Source: Bryobacterales bacterium
GTDB taxonomy: Bacteria > Acidobacteriota > Terriglobia > Bryobacterales > Bryobacteraceae
Direction of reading: 5' to 3'
NCBI GenBank assembly: GCA_003132865.1
Contig: PKYZ01000268.1
Coordinates: 278-15,385, forward strand
DNA: 15,108 bases
Part shown: piece by piece, positions 8,010 to 14,149 of the stretch
Position numbering within the stretch: position 1 is the stretch's first letter
How the letters are laid out: every line of letters begins with the position of its first letter
Made by a program: the position numbers and the translations under genes
Notes under the pieces: generated by a model
What the model was told of the DNA's origin: nothing
Database searches by the model: none
What the model saw: the letters and a program-made list of their open reading frames with translations, nothing else

Positions 8010-8054
8010 GTGGGGCAGGCCCTCGGCCTGCGGCGGCCTCTCAGGCCGCCCTGC
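8010..8054. repeat. tandem perfect hairpins of the GGGGCAGGCC repeat type, copy 1
   Basis: Two perfect hairpins lie side by side. The first is GCAGGCC-ctc-GGCCTGC (8015-8031, 7-bp stem) and the second is GGCGGCCT-ctc-AGGCCGCC (8032-8050, 8-bp stem). A terminal CCTGC (8050-8054) can also pair with the opening GCAGG. The motif TGGGGCAGGCC at 8011-8021 with its GGCCTGC partner recurs at 15080-15101, which shows a dispersed repeat rather than chance. Confidence 0.65.
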
Positions 8055-8342
8055 ACACGCTTTCTGGCGCCAGAGAGGTTCCGGAAGGGACCCCCGTTGC
8101 TCTTGCCGACATGTGCGGCGCGAGACCCTTGGGTCGCTCGAAGTGGGGACAAGGCTCGCAAGAGAGCGCGCGCTGCAATCAAGGGCAGCTTGCATCCAAC
8201 CTACGCCAGTTCGAACAGCACCCCGGCCCGCTTTCACCGCGGCGCCCCGGTGATACGTGCACTGCCTTCAGCAATCCATCCACTTCCGGGCGGACGTTGT
8301 TCTGCATTTCATGGCCAGTTCGACGGAGGTTCTCCTGGGCGG

Positions 8343-8383
8343 GTCGGCACTCGTGCCGACGTCCAGCGGCGGCTGCGGCCGCC
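8343..8383. repeat. double hairpin downstream of the response regulator
   Basis: A perfect 8-bp stem GTCGGCAC-tc-GTGCCGAC (8343-8360) is followed by a 6-bp stem GGCGGC-tgcg-GCCGCC (8368-8383). The nearer hairpin begins 6 nt past the stop codon of the LytTR regulator (8389-8391, minus strand). The pair could act as a bidirectional transcription or mRNA-decay barrier. There is no T-tract, so it is not a classical intrinsic terminator. Its layout (tight stem with 2-nt loop, then an AGCGGCG link and a second stem) resembles the three-hairpin element after hflX. Confidence 0.55.
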
Positions 8384-8388
8384 CAGCC

Positions 8389-9147
8389 TTACCAGTTCAC
8401 AAGCCGGCGGATGCCGCGGGCCTGCCTCTTGCTGGCAATGAACTCCTGTTCGTTACTCAGCGTGATGAGCCAGCGCTGGCTGCTCAGTGCGCTCATCTTG
8501 CGGACATGATCGACGTTCACCAGGGCGTTTCGGTGGATGCGCTGAAAGCTGGTATTTCTCAGGCGCTCGTCCAGCACCTTGAGCGTCTGCGTCGCCTGGT
8601 ATTTCTTGCGCGCGGTGGTGATCCAGACGATGTCGCCCTCGGCATGGAATGCGAAAATCTCCCTGGCGTCGAGCAGAAAATACTCGGCGCCGGCTTTGCC
8701 GACGATCTTCTTCAGGCGCTGTCCGGGAAGCAGCGGGTCCGCAAGCTCCTGCAGGCGCGCCAGCCTCTCCACGGCCTCCTGGCCGGTAATGCGCCTGGCC
8801 TTCTCGATAGCCTCGGCCAGCCGGTCCTGCCCGACGGGCTTCAGTAAGTAGTCGATCGCACCGGCCTCGAAGGCTTCCAGGGCGTACTTGTCATAGGCGG
8901 TAACGATGACGATCACCGGCAGGTGTGTCCCGTGGCGGATCTTGCGGATCACTTCGAAGCCGCCCATCTCAGGCATCTGGAGATCCAGCAGGACAAGGTC
9001 GGGGTGCTGGCCAGCGATCTGGTCCAGCGCCGCTGCGCCGTTGTCCGCCTCGCCCACGACCTCGACGCCGCCCATCGATTCCAATTCCTCGCGCAGCACC
9101 TTGCGCGCGACCGGTTCGTCGTCCACGATGAGCGTCTTCAATCCCAT
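8389..9147 (-). CDS. LytTR-family response regulator
   Basis: A 252-residue two-component response regulator. The receiver domain (about 4-122) has the acidic pair Asp9-Asp10, phosphorylated Asp55 in L-V-L-L-D-L-Q-M-P, Thr83 and Lys103 in L-L-K-P. The LytTR DNA-binding domain (about 145-250) shows the family features I-W-I-T-T-A-like strands, F-x-R-I-H-R-N-A-L-V-N and a final beta region. Such proteins bind paired direct repeats in promoters. I start at ATG 9147 because the receiver's first strand begins there. The frame stays open upstream to 9375, but that extension is proline/arginine-rich and overlaps the kinase gene, so I exclude it. The ribosome site is poor. It lies 125 nt downstream of the histidine kinase on the same strand, so the two very likely form one operon and one signalling pair. 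Confidence 0.94.
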   Translation of the reverse strand: MGLKTLIVDDEPVARKVLREELESMGGVEVVGEADNGAAALDQIAGQHPDLVLLDLQMPEMGGFEVIRKIRHGTHLPVIVIVTAYDKYALEAFEAGAIDYLLKPVGQDRLAEAIEKARRITGQEAVERLARLQELADPLLPGQRLKKIVGKAGAEYFLLDAREIFAFHAEGDIVWITTARKKYQATQTLKVLDERLRNTSFQRIHRNALVNVDHVRKMSALSSQRWLITLSNEQEFIASKRQARGIRRLVNW

Positions 9148-9272
9148 GGGTGAGCGCCCAGGCTCAGACACTTGTAGCACACTGGAGCCGGATCGCGGGA
9201 CACCTTTCGGACGGACGGGCGGGCCAGGGCGATCGGCGGCCTGGAAATCCGGGTGGGCGGGCAGGGCCGATC

Positions 9273-11120
9273 TTATGAGACTGCTGCCGGCAAGGGTCTG
9301 GTGGGCAGGGCGAAGGCGACCGTAGTGACGCCGTTCGCCGCGCGAATATCGAGGTGCGCTTCCGGGCCGTAACACAGCTCCAGCCGGCGGCGGACGTTGG
9401 TCAAACCGATGCCCGAAGACGGGCCAGGAGGCCTATGCCACTCGCCCGAGTTGGAGACTTCCACGGAGACGGCATGGCCGTTCGCCCTGATTTTGATACG
9501 GACGAAGCCCGCCCCCGTGCGCGAGGCCACGCCATGCTTGACTGCATTCTCCACCAGCGGCTGAATCGAAAGCAGGGGGATGGTCACGCGTAGCGCGGAC
9601 GGGTCGGCGTCCACTTCTACGTGAAGCTTGGAGCCAAGGCGCAATTCCTCGATTTCCAGGTAGGCGCGCACGATGCGCAGCTCTTCTTCGACTTCCACCA
9701 GCGCCCGCTCGGACCGCAACAAGTAGCGATACACATCGGCCAGGTTCAACACCAGCCGCCGGGCCTCCGCGTTGCTGCGATCGATGGTGCCGTACAACGT
9801 GTTCAGGGAATTGAACAGAAAGTGCGGGTTGATCTGCGCTTGCAGAGCTTTCAACTCCGCCTGCGACACCAGGTGCTGCATTTGGACGTTGCGGAGTTGC
9901 TCGACGTGCTCGGCGACGGCTGCTCCCAGGCGCGCGAGCACGGTGAGGTCTTCGCTGAGATAGCGGCGTCCGCCGCCGCGCGGGCCGAGCATGAGGTAGG
10001 CCGCATCGCCGCGCGAGAAGCGCATCGGCACCACCGCCTGCACCCATGCGGGGACCGCGAAATGCGCCGAATCGAGCACCGCTACCGGAGCCGCGAGCGG
10101 CTGGCCGGCCGTGGGACTCCGCTCCGTCAGGTCGCAACGCGTGGCATGCAGAAAACGGGCGATGGCCTCCGCCGCCAGGCGCAGGTATTCGGCCTCTGTG
10201 CCGGCGGCGAGCGATAGGTCCTGCAGTTCCCGCAGCGCCTCATCCACGTTGGAACGCAGGAAAATGGCGCTGGTCAGCAGGCGCTGGATGCGATTGTGCA
10301 CCCACACAAACAGCGTCAACAGCAAGCCGGCGGATACGAAGATCACTCCGGCGTCGAACGGATGTTGCAGATGCTCCGTGAGGAACCTCGATTGCAGGAT
10401 GCGGATCGACGCCAGCAGCGCGGCGGCCGCCAGTGTAGCGTTTACGATGAAGCGTAGAAACGCGTCCATGAGCAGGAAGCGGTAATCCTGCAGCAATACC
10501 AGCAAGGCCAGCGGAAGGCCCGCGTGATGTAGGGCGGCCTCCTTGGACCAAGCGAGCTGCGTGTGGGCAGCGCCGAAGTGGGCGAACGAAATCGCAAACA
10601 GAAACAGGGCCATGGCGCCGGCCAGCCGGGATCCGGCCGCGCGGTTCTCCTGGCGCCACTCAAGGATCACGGAGAGGATTGTGAGGGCGGCAAATCCGAG
10701 CGTCACCACCAACAGCGCGGCGAAGTGCAACCTCGGCGCGTGGCGCAGCCACTCGCCCACGTGGAGCGCCACCGCCACGCCGCTCAGGACGTAACCGCCG
10801 ATCCACACCGCGCGGCGCCGCGATTGAAGCGAAATGTGCAGCAGGACCGCCGGCAGCAGGCTTAAAACCGAAAAGCTGAACGCCACGGCGGCGCCGGCGA
10901 TCCCGCCGCCGCTTGGAGCGGTTGCCAGCGCCACGATGGAGCCGAGATTCCACAGCATCGCCAGCGCCGCCGCCACTACCGGCAGACTCCTGCGTCCCTC
11001 GCCCGCGCGCCGCCGGTTCACCAGGAAGAAGTACAGCAGCATCCCGAAGATCACCGCGCCGGCCGAGTGGCCGATGGTGTTTACCAGAACCGGCTCGTGG
11101 ATGCTCAGCCAATCCGGCAT
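9273..11120 (-). CDS. LytS/YehU-type membrane sensor histidine kinase
   Basis: A 615-residue histidine kinase of the His_kinase (PF06580-type) family that partners LytTR regulators. The N-terminal ~275 residues contain about eight hydrophobic segments (near 15-35, 46-68, 78-97, 107-127, 133-152, 165-185, 196-214, 224-272), a multi-pass sensor. Residues about 290-410 form a probable GAF-like domain. The phosphoacceptor block Q-A-Q-I-N-P-H-F-L-F-N-S-L-N carries His433. The ATP-binding domain shows Asn525 in L-V-E-N-A-V-K-H-G and G-I-G-L-T-N-V-R-R-R-L near the end. ATG 11120 is used, with a weak purine-rich region before it. The response regulator follows directly. The signal is not evident from sequence. 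Diverging from it, 480 nt away, is an unrelated membrane-anchored protein. Confidence 0.94.
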   Translation of the reverse strand: MPDWLSIHEPVLVNTIGHSAGAVIFGMLLYFFLVNRRRAGEGRRSLPVVAAALAMLWNLGSIVALATAPSGGGIAGAAVAFSFSVLSLLPAVLLHISLQSRRRAVWIGGYVLSGVAVALHVGEWLRHAPRLHFAALLVVTLGFAALTILSVILEWRQENRAAGSRLAGAMALFLFAISFAHFGAAHTQLAWSKEAALHHAGLPLALLVLLQDYRFLLMDAFLRFIVNATLAAAALLASIRILQSRFLTEHLQHPFDAGVIFVSAGLLLTLFVWVHNRIQRLLTSAIFLRSNVDEALRELQDLSLAAGTEAEYLRLAAEAIARFLHATRCDLTERSPTAGQPLAAPVAVLDSAHFAVPAWVQAVVPMRFSRGDAAYLMLGPRGGGRRYLSEDLTVLARLGAAVAEHVEQLRNVQMQHLVSQAELKALQAQINPHFLFNSLNTLYGTIDRSNAEARRLVLNLADVYRYLLRSERALVEVEEELRIVRAYLEIEELRLGSKLHVEVDADPSALRVTIPLLSIQPLVENAVKHGVASRTGAGFVRIKIRANGHAVSVEVSNSGEWHRPPGPSSGIGLTNVRRRLELCYGPEAHLDIRAANGVTTVAFALPTRPLPAAVS

Positions 11121-11600
11121 GGTCGCTGCCTACAATTGGTGGCGGTTCTCAAGACCTTGTTCTGGCTCGAGTTTAATTGCGTGACACACAAGCTGGCTGT
11201 CATCCGTTTCTAGCCGATTGATTGCCCGGCGATCTCGCGGCCCCGTCGGCTATTGTATCGTGAACCCCGTTCCACCGGCACGGTTTGGAGACCGGAATCG
11301 TGACGAAGAAACACACGCCTCTTGGGGTGCAAGAGGGCTTCTTAAGTACGCCTACCGGTTGGCGCCCGGTGAACCCGTAGGCCGGTCGCGCCCAAGACTG
11401 CCATCACTACCGGCAATCGGGCTGCGGCACACCGGGTCTCTTCCGGCAGCCGTTGTTTTTGCGTGTGCGCGCGCCGCTCATCGGAAGAGTATCCGCCTAT
11501 CCGGCAACTTAGATCGATCATCCCGAGAAGCAGGGCGCCTGTCGAAAATCCCTTTGGTGTACTACCCAACGGCGGTAAAGTTGCCGTGCGTGGTCGAGCC
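11121..11600. other. 480-bp divergent intergenic region
   Basis: The region between the histidine kinase (minus) and the 185-residue membrane protein (plus) should contain both promoters. I found no consensus pair; TATTGT at about 11253 on the plus strand is the best -10-like hexamer. Open frames here have no family motif and low-complexity composition, so no protein gene is called. A bulged hairpin with a T-rich tail at 11420-11460 is listed separately. No tRNA, riboswitch or recognisable RNA fold was seen. Confidence 0.5.
11420..11460 (+). terminator. candidate intrinsic terminator with no gene upstream on its strand
   Basis: GGCTGC-GG (11420-11427) pairs with CC-g-GCAGCC (11443-11451, one bulged G) around a ~15-nt loop, and the 3' arm runs into GTTGTTTTT (11452-11460). 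This has the form of a rho-independent terminator on the plus strand. The loop is large and the stem is bulged, so it is a moderate candidate. It lies before, not after, the plus-strand gene at 11601. Confidence 0.35.
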
Positions 11601-12158
11601 ATGGGGAAGAAGAAGTTTTCAATTTCGCGAAGAGAGGAAGTCCGAACACTGCTCCTGATCGGTGTGGGCATCATCATTCCTGTCGCCGGGACACTATTTG
11701 CCATCTCCGTCACGAGACGCCCCGATCTTTCCGATCTCGTCCCGGTCGGGAATTCGGCCGAGAACTACGTTATGCTCACCTGGTCAACCCTCCTGCGAGA
11801 TCATCCTCACGCTTTGGACGCCGGGTCCTCGCTTTGCACTGGAGCGCCGGTTCAAGCTCTCGGATACATGGTCGAAGGCTATCGCGCAAGCGGCGAGGGA
11901 GAGTGGGTCCAAGATTTCGTCCTGCTGCCCGAAGCAGGAAACTTATTGCACCCCACGCATCGATTCGGGGACCAAATGATCGCTGTCTATCTCACACCGG
12001 ACGCCCGAGTCCGGTTCTCGTCCAGGGCTCTGGTCTGGGTGTGGGGAACGTTTCGAGCCTCTGCCGGTGATCCGGCCGGCTCAGAGCCACTTTACGCCAT
12101 CGAGCGGGCGCGCGTCCAACCGGCTAAAAAAGAGGAGATGTGGCAGTATTTCAAATGA
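11601..12158 (+). CDS. membrane-anchored hypothetical protein
   Basis: A 185-residue protein whose function I do not recognise. A basic start (G-K-K-K-F-S-I-S-R-R-E-E) is followed by one hydrophobic segment at about 17-36 and then R-R, consistent with a signal anchor and a soluble domain outside the membrane. The soluble part contains Y-V-M-L-T-W-S-T-L, then beta-rich R-F-G-D-Q-M-I-A-V-Y-L-T-P and R-F-S-S-R-A-L-V-W-V-W-G-T-F-R, ending with a charged helix. The last part could be an OB-like small barrel, but this is a guess. I chose ATG 11601 because the anchor begins there; the upstream extension to 11463 is Arg/Pro-rich. The ribosome site is weak (GAG, 3 nt before ATG). It is 275 nt upstream of hfq on the same strand, with hfq carrying its own promoter. 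Confidence 0.68.
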   Translation: MGKKKFSISRREEVRTLLLIGVGIIIPVAGTLFAISVTRRPDLSDLVPVGNSAENYVMLTWSTLLRDHPHALDAGSSLCTGAPVQALGYMVEGYRASGEGEWVQDFVLLPEAGNLLHPTHRFGDQMIAVYLTPDARVRFSSRALVWVWGTFRASAGDPAGSEPLYAIERARVQPAKKEEMWQYFK

Positions 12159-12333
12159 CCACGACCCTCAGAAACTTGTTGTCCAGTTGCCGCTTGCCAT
12201 CTGCAAAAGACCTTTGATGCCCTTGGAGGTTCACTCGTCTGGCGGAATGAACCGAAAACCGCGAAGAAACTGCGTGGAGAAATTGCCCTGACCTTGCCGG
12301 ACGGTCCGCTTGAGTTGGGCAAGGACGGCTAAG
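12159..12333 (+). pseudogene. possible decayed coding remnant upstream of hfq
   Basis: After the TGA of the membrane protein, one frame reads D-P-Q-K-L-V-V-Q-L-P-L-A-I (about 12163-12204). A second frame then reads K-T-F-D-A-L-G-G-S-L-V-W-R-N-E-P (about 12205-12255) and on through K-L-R-G-E-I-A-L-T-L-P-D-G to TAA at 12330-12332. Both halves have normal protein-like composition, neither has a proper start, and together they look like one small gene broken by a frameshift. The stretch is short and I cannot assign a family, so chance is possible. Confidence 0.25.
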
Positions 12334-12374
12334 CGCCCTGAGGCAGATGCCCACACCGCCCCCCTCAGTTCGGT

Positions 12375-12380
12375 TATAAT
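12375..12380 (+). promoter_or_regulatory. hfq promoter, -10 element
   Basis: A perfect sigma-70-type TATAAT lies 54 nt before the hfq ATG at 12434, giving a predicted transcription start near 12387 and a leader of about 45 nt. No good -35 hexamer is found 16-18 nt upstream, so the promoter may need an activator or be weak. It is the best promoter match in the window and suggests that hfq-hflX is transcribed independently of the upstream gene. Confidence 0.6.
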
Positions 12381-12433
12381 ATGGTTGCCAATTCGGAGTT
12401 TGCCGCTTGGCCCCGAACAACTCTGGGGGAGCC

Positions 12434-12742
12434 ATGGATAAACCAGCGCAGAACATTCAAGACAGCTTTTTGAACAACGCGCGAAAAGACAAAATTGTCC
12501 TCACCATCTATTTAATGAGTGGGGTGAAACTTTCCGGCCGCATCAAGAGTTTCGACAAGTATTCCCTGGTTTTGGAAACCAACAACCAGGAGCAACTCAT
12601 CTTCAAGCACGCCATCTCCACGGTGGTGACTTTGAAAACGACCCACTCCTACGCCGGCAGCTTGCAGGCTGCCGCGCAGGTGTCCGCGGCCGCCGCACCG
12701 GCATCCAACCCGGTGGAGCAGGCGGAAACAACGGAGGTCTAA
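12434..12742 (+). CDS. hfq: RNA chaperone Hfq
   Basis: A 102-residue Sm-like RNA chaperone. It forms hexamers that pair small RNAs with mRNAs and controls mRNA decay. The Sm1 region has [10 protein letters not shown] (Gln9 and Asp10 match E. coli Gln8/Asp9), [19 protein letters not shown], and the Sm2 hallmark F-K-H-A-I-S-T (Lys58, His59). The basic rim patch is R-K-D-K (17-20), corresponding to E. coli R-R-E-R. A ~35-residue Ala/Gln/Ser-rich tail follows the core and is probably disordered. I take ATG 12434, preceded by GGGGGAG (12425-12431), rather than TTG 12407, because the family starts just before the Q-D-x-F-L-N block. HflX follows directly, as in many bacteria. The final codons (ACG GAG GTC) contain the ribosome site of hflX. 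Confidence 0.96.
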   Translation: MDKPAQNIQDSFLNNARKDKIVLTIYLMSGVKLSGRIKSFDKYSLVLETNNQEQLIFKHAISTVVTLKTTHSYAGSLQAAAQVSAAAAPASNPVEQAETTEV

Positions 12743-12745
12743 ATC
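12733..12745 (+). promoter_or_regulatory. hflX ribosome binding site and AUC start
   Basis: GGAGGT (12733-12738) lies in the last codons of hfq, 4 nt before an in-frame ATC codon at 12743-12745 that directly follows the hfq TAA (12740-12742). Spacing and strength are ideal for initiation, yet the codon is not ATG, GTG or TTG. The reading from ATC restores the strand E-R-A-I-L-V-G-V expected at the start of HflX. Confidence 0.55.
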
Positions 12746-14065
12746 TCCAGCACCCCACAAACGCCGCCGGAACGGGCGATCCTGGTCGGGGTGGATTGGA
12801 AGAGCCGCCGCGCCGGGGCGCACTTCGGGCCCGCGGACGCCGCGGAGTCCCTGGAAGAGCTGTCGGAGTTGGCCGCCAGCGCGGGCGCCGTCGTCGCCGG
12901 CCGCGTCATCCAATCCCGCGCCGCACCCGAAGCCGCCACCCTCATCGGCCAAGGCAAGGTGCAGGAGCTGGCGCAATTGGGTCAGTCCGCGGATGCCGGC
13001 CTGGTCATCTTCGACCACGACCTGACGCCCACTCAGCAGCGCAACCTGGAGAAGGAGCTTTCGTGCCGCGTCATCGATCGCACGCAACTCATCCTGGATA
13101 TCTTCGCCCATCGCGCGCGCACGCGTGAGGGCCGCTTGCAGGTGGAACTCGCGCAGTTGAATTATCTGTTGCCGCGCCTGACCGGCCGGGGCATCGAGAT
13201 GTCCCGGCTGGGCGGCGGCATCGGCACGCGCGGCCCCGGTGAGACGCAACTGGAAACCGATCGCCGCCGCATCCACCGCCGCATCAAGAAAATCGAGGAG
13301 GATCTGGATAGCGTGCGCGCCGGACGCGCGCTGCACCGCCGCAAGCGGCACTCCGTCCCCTTGCCGACGATTGCGCTGGTGGGCTACACCAACGCCGGAA
13401 AATCTACGCTCTTCAACCGCCTCGCACAGGCCGCCGTGCTGGCCGATGCGCGCATGTTCGCCACGCTCGATCCTACAGTCCGTCCGGTGACGCTGCCCTC
13501 CCGCCGCCGAGTGCTGGTCAGCGACACCGTGGGCTTCATCGGGAACCTTCCGGCGACGCTGGTGAAAGCCTTCCGCGCCACCCTGGAAGAGGTCACCGAC
13601 GCCACCCTGATCCTGCATGTGGTGGATGTCTCGGCGCCACACGCTACCGCGCAGACCGGGCACGTGCTCAAAGTCCTGGCTGAAATCGATGCCGCCGCCA
13701 TTCCGCAACTGCTGGTGTTGAACAAAGTGGACCGGCTGCCCGAAGCCGAGACGGATGTGGAAGCGTACCGCCGCCGTCTGCTGGGCGGCTCCGGCGCGGC
13801 GGCCGAGTCTCACGCCGTGGCCATCTCGGCACTTACCGGGCAAGGGATCGATCGCCTGCTTGCGGCTCTCGACGAAGTGTTGCCTTTCGATCCCATCGTG
13901 CGCGCGCGCCTGCGCCTGCCGCTGGGTGAAGGCGCCCGCATCTCGATGGTGCACGATCTCGGCCGCGTGCTCGAAACCCGCTACGTGGGAGACTGCTGCG
14001 AGATGGACGTAGAGATCCCCGAGTCGTTGCGGCAAAGACTGGCCGCCTTCATTGGCAGAACGTAG
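12743..14065 (+). CDS. hflX: ribosome-associated GTPase HflX
   Basis: HflX binds stalled or hibernating 70S ribosomes and splits them. The N-terminal domain is followed by the HflX hallmark G-G-G-I-G-T-R-G-P-G-E-T-Q-L-E, a coiled-coil helix and the G domain. Counting from GTG 12791, G1 is G-Y-T-N-A-G-K-S-T (198-206), G3 is D-T-V-G-F (245-249), G4 is N-K-V-D (311-314), G5 is S-A-L (346-348) and the hallmark is at about 141-155. GTG 12791 would give 424 residues but cut off the first beta-strand (E-R-A-I-L-V-G-V), which lies just upstream in the same frame. I therefore place the start at ATC 12743 (440 residues), 5 nt after GGAGGT. The frame is the same as that of hfq, separated only by its TAA. 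GTG 12791 is the conventional alternative. It is co-transcribed and probably translationally coupled with hfq. Confidence 0.93.
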   Translation: MSSTPQTPPERAILVGVDWKSRRAGAHFGPADAAESLEELSELAASAGAVVAGRVIQSRAAPEAATLIGQGKVQELAQLGQSADAGLVIFDHDLTPTQQRNLEKELSCRVIDRTQLILDIFAHRARTREGRLQVELAQLNYLLPRLTGRGIEMSRLGGGIGTRGPGETQLETDRRRIHRRIKKIEEDLDSVRAGRALHRRKRHSVPLPTIALVGYTNAGKSTLFNRLAQAAVLADARMFATLDPTVRPVTLPSRRRVLVSDTVGFIGNLPATLVKAFRATLEEVTDATLILHVVDVSAPHATAQTGHVLKVLAEIDAAAIPQLLVLNKVDRLPEAETDVEAYRRRLLGGSGAAAESHAVAISALTGQGIDRLLAALDEVLPFDPIVRARLRLPLGEGARISMVHDLGRVLETRYVGDCCEMDVEIPESLRQRLAAFIGRT

Positions 14066-14120
14066 CGCACGCTTTAGCGTGCAGCGGCGAACTTCAGTTC
14101 GCCGAGCGCTGGAAAGCGCG
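14066..14120. repeat. three-hairpin intergenic element after hflX
   Basis: Three perfect hairpins follow one another. They are GCACGCT-tt-AGCGTGC (14067-14082), CGGCGAACT-tc-AGTTCGCCG (14085-14104) and GCGCT-ggaa-AGCGC (14106-14119). The first begins 1 nt after the hflX stop. Very short loops and almost no spacing make a compact structured RNA or cruciform. There is no T-tract, so a classical terminator is unlikely; transcript stabilisation or a mobile palindromic repeat is more plausible. Confidence 0.65.
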
Positions 14121-14133
14121 ACCGCAGGCCGGA

Positions 14134-14145
14134 TTACTATAGTAA
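14134..14145 (+). promoter_or_regulatory. palindromic -10 region of the hydrolase gene
   Basis: TTACTATAGTAA is a perfect 12-bp palindrome. It contains the -10-like hexamer TACTAT (14135-14140), whose expected start point (about 14147) is only about 3 nt before the ATG at 14150, implying a nearly leaderless mRNA. No -35 box is visible. The palindrome could also be a small operator. Confidence 0.45.
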
Positions 14146-14149
14146 AACC

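Larger units (their letters stand above)
7839..8388. other. gene-free stretch with dispersed GC-rich hairpins
   Basis: About 550 bp between the start of the receptor gene and the stop of the LytTR regulator, both on the minus strand. It should hold the receptor promoter at its left end, but no convincing -35/-10 pair was found. Open frames across it are of low complexity, rich in Arg, Pro and Ala, and show no family motif, so I do not call a gene. It contains perfect hairpins at 8015-8050 and 8343-8383, listed separately, and a small GACCC-tt-GGGTC hairpin at 8124-8135. The content looks like accumulated intergenic repeats. Confidence 0.6.

Noticed and set aside
7899..8441. Plus-strand open frames of 100-180 codons between the receptor and the regulator
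   Set aside because: Composition is Arg/Pro/Ala-rich, they run through hairpin repeats, and they overlap the regulator gene. No motif or ribosome site supports them.
9148..9375. N-terminal extension of the LytTR regulator up to 9375
   Set aside because: It would overlap the kinase gene, and the translated extension is Pro/Arg/Ser-rich. The receiver domain begins immediately after ATG 9147.
11340..11400. Imperfect inverted repeat (CCTAC...GTAGG) that at first looked like a tRNA or integron attC site
   Set aside because: No cloverleaf, anticodon arm or core-site consensus could be formed, and no integrase is nearby.
11218..11658. Plus-strand open frame of 146 codons in the kinase upstream region
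   Set aside because: It overlaps the start of the membrane-anchored protein in another frame, has no motif and contains low-complexity Arg/Pro stretches.
12407..12433. TTG start for hfq at 12407
   Set aside because: ATG 12434 has a GGGGGAG ribosome site and gives the usual family N-terminus. The extension has no counterpart in Hfq proteins.
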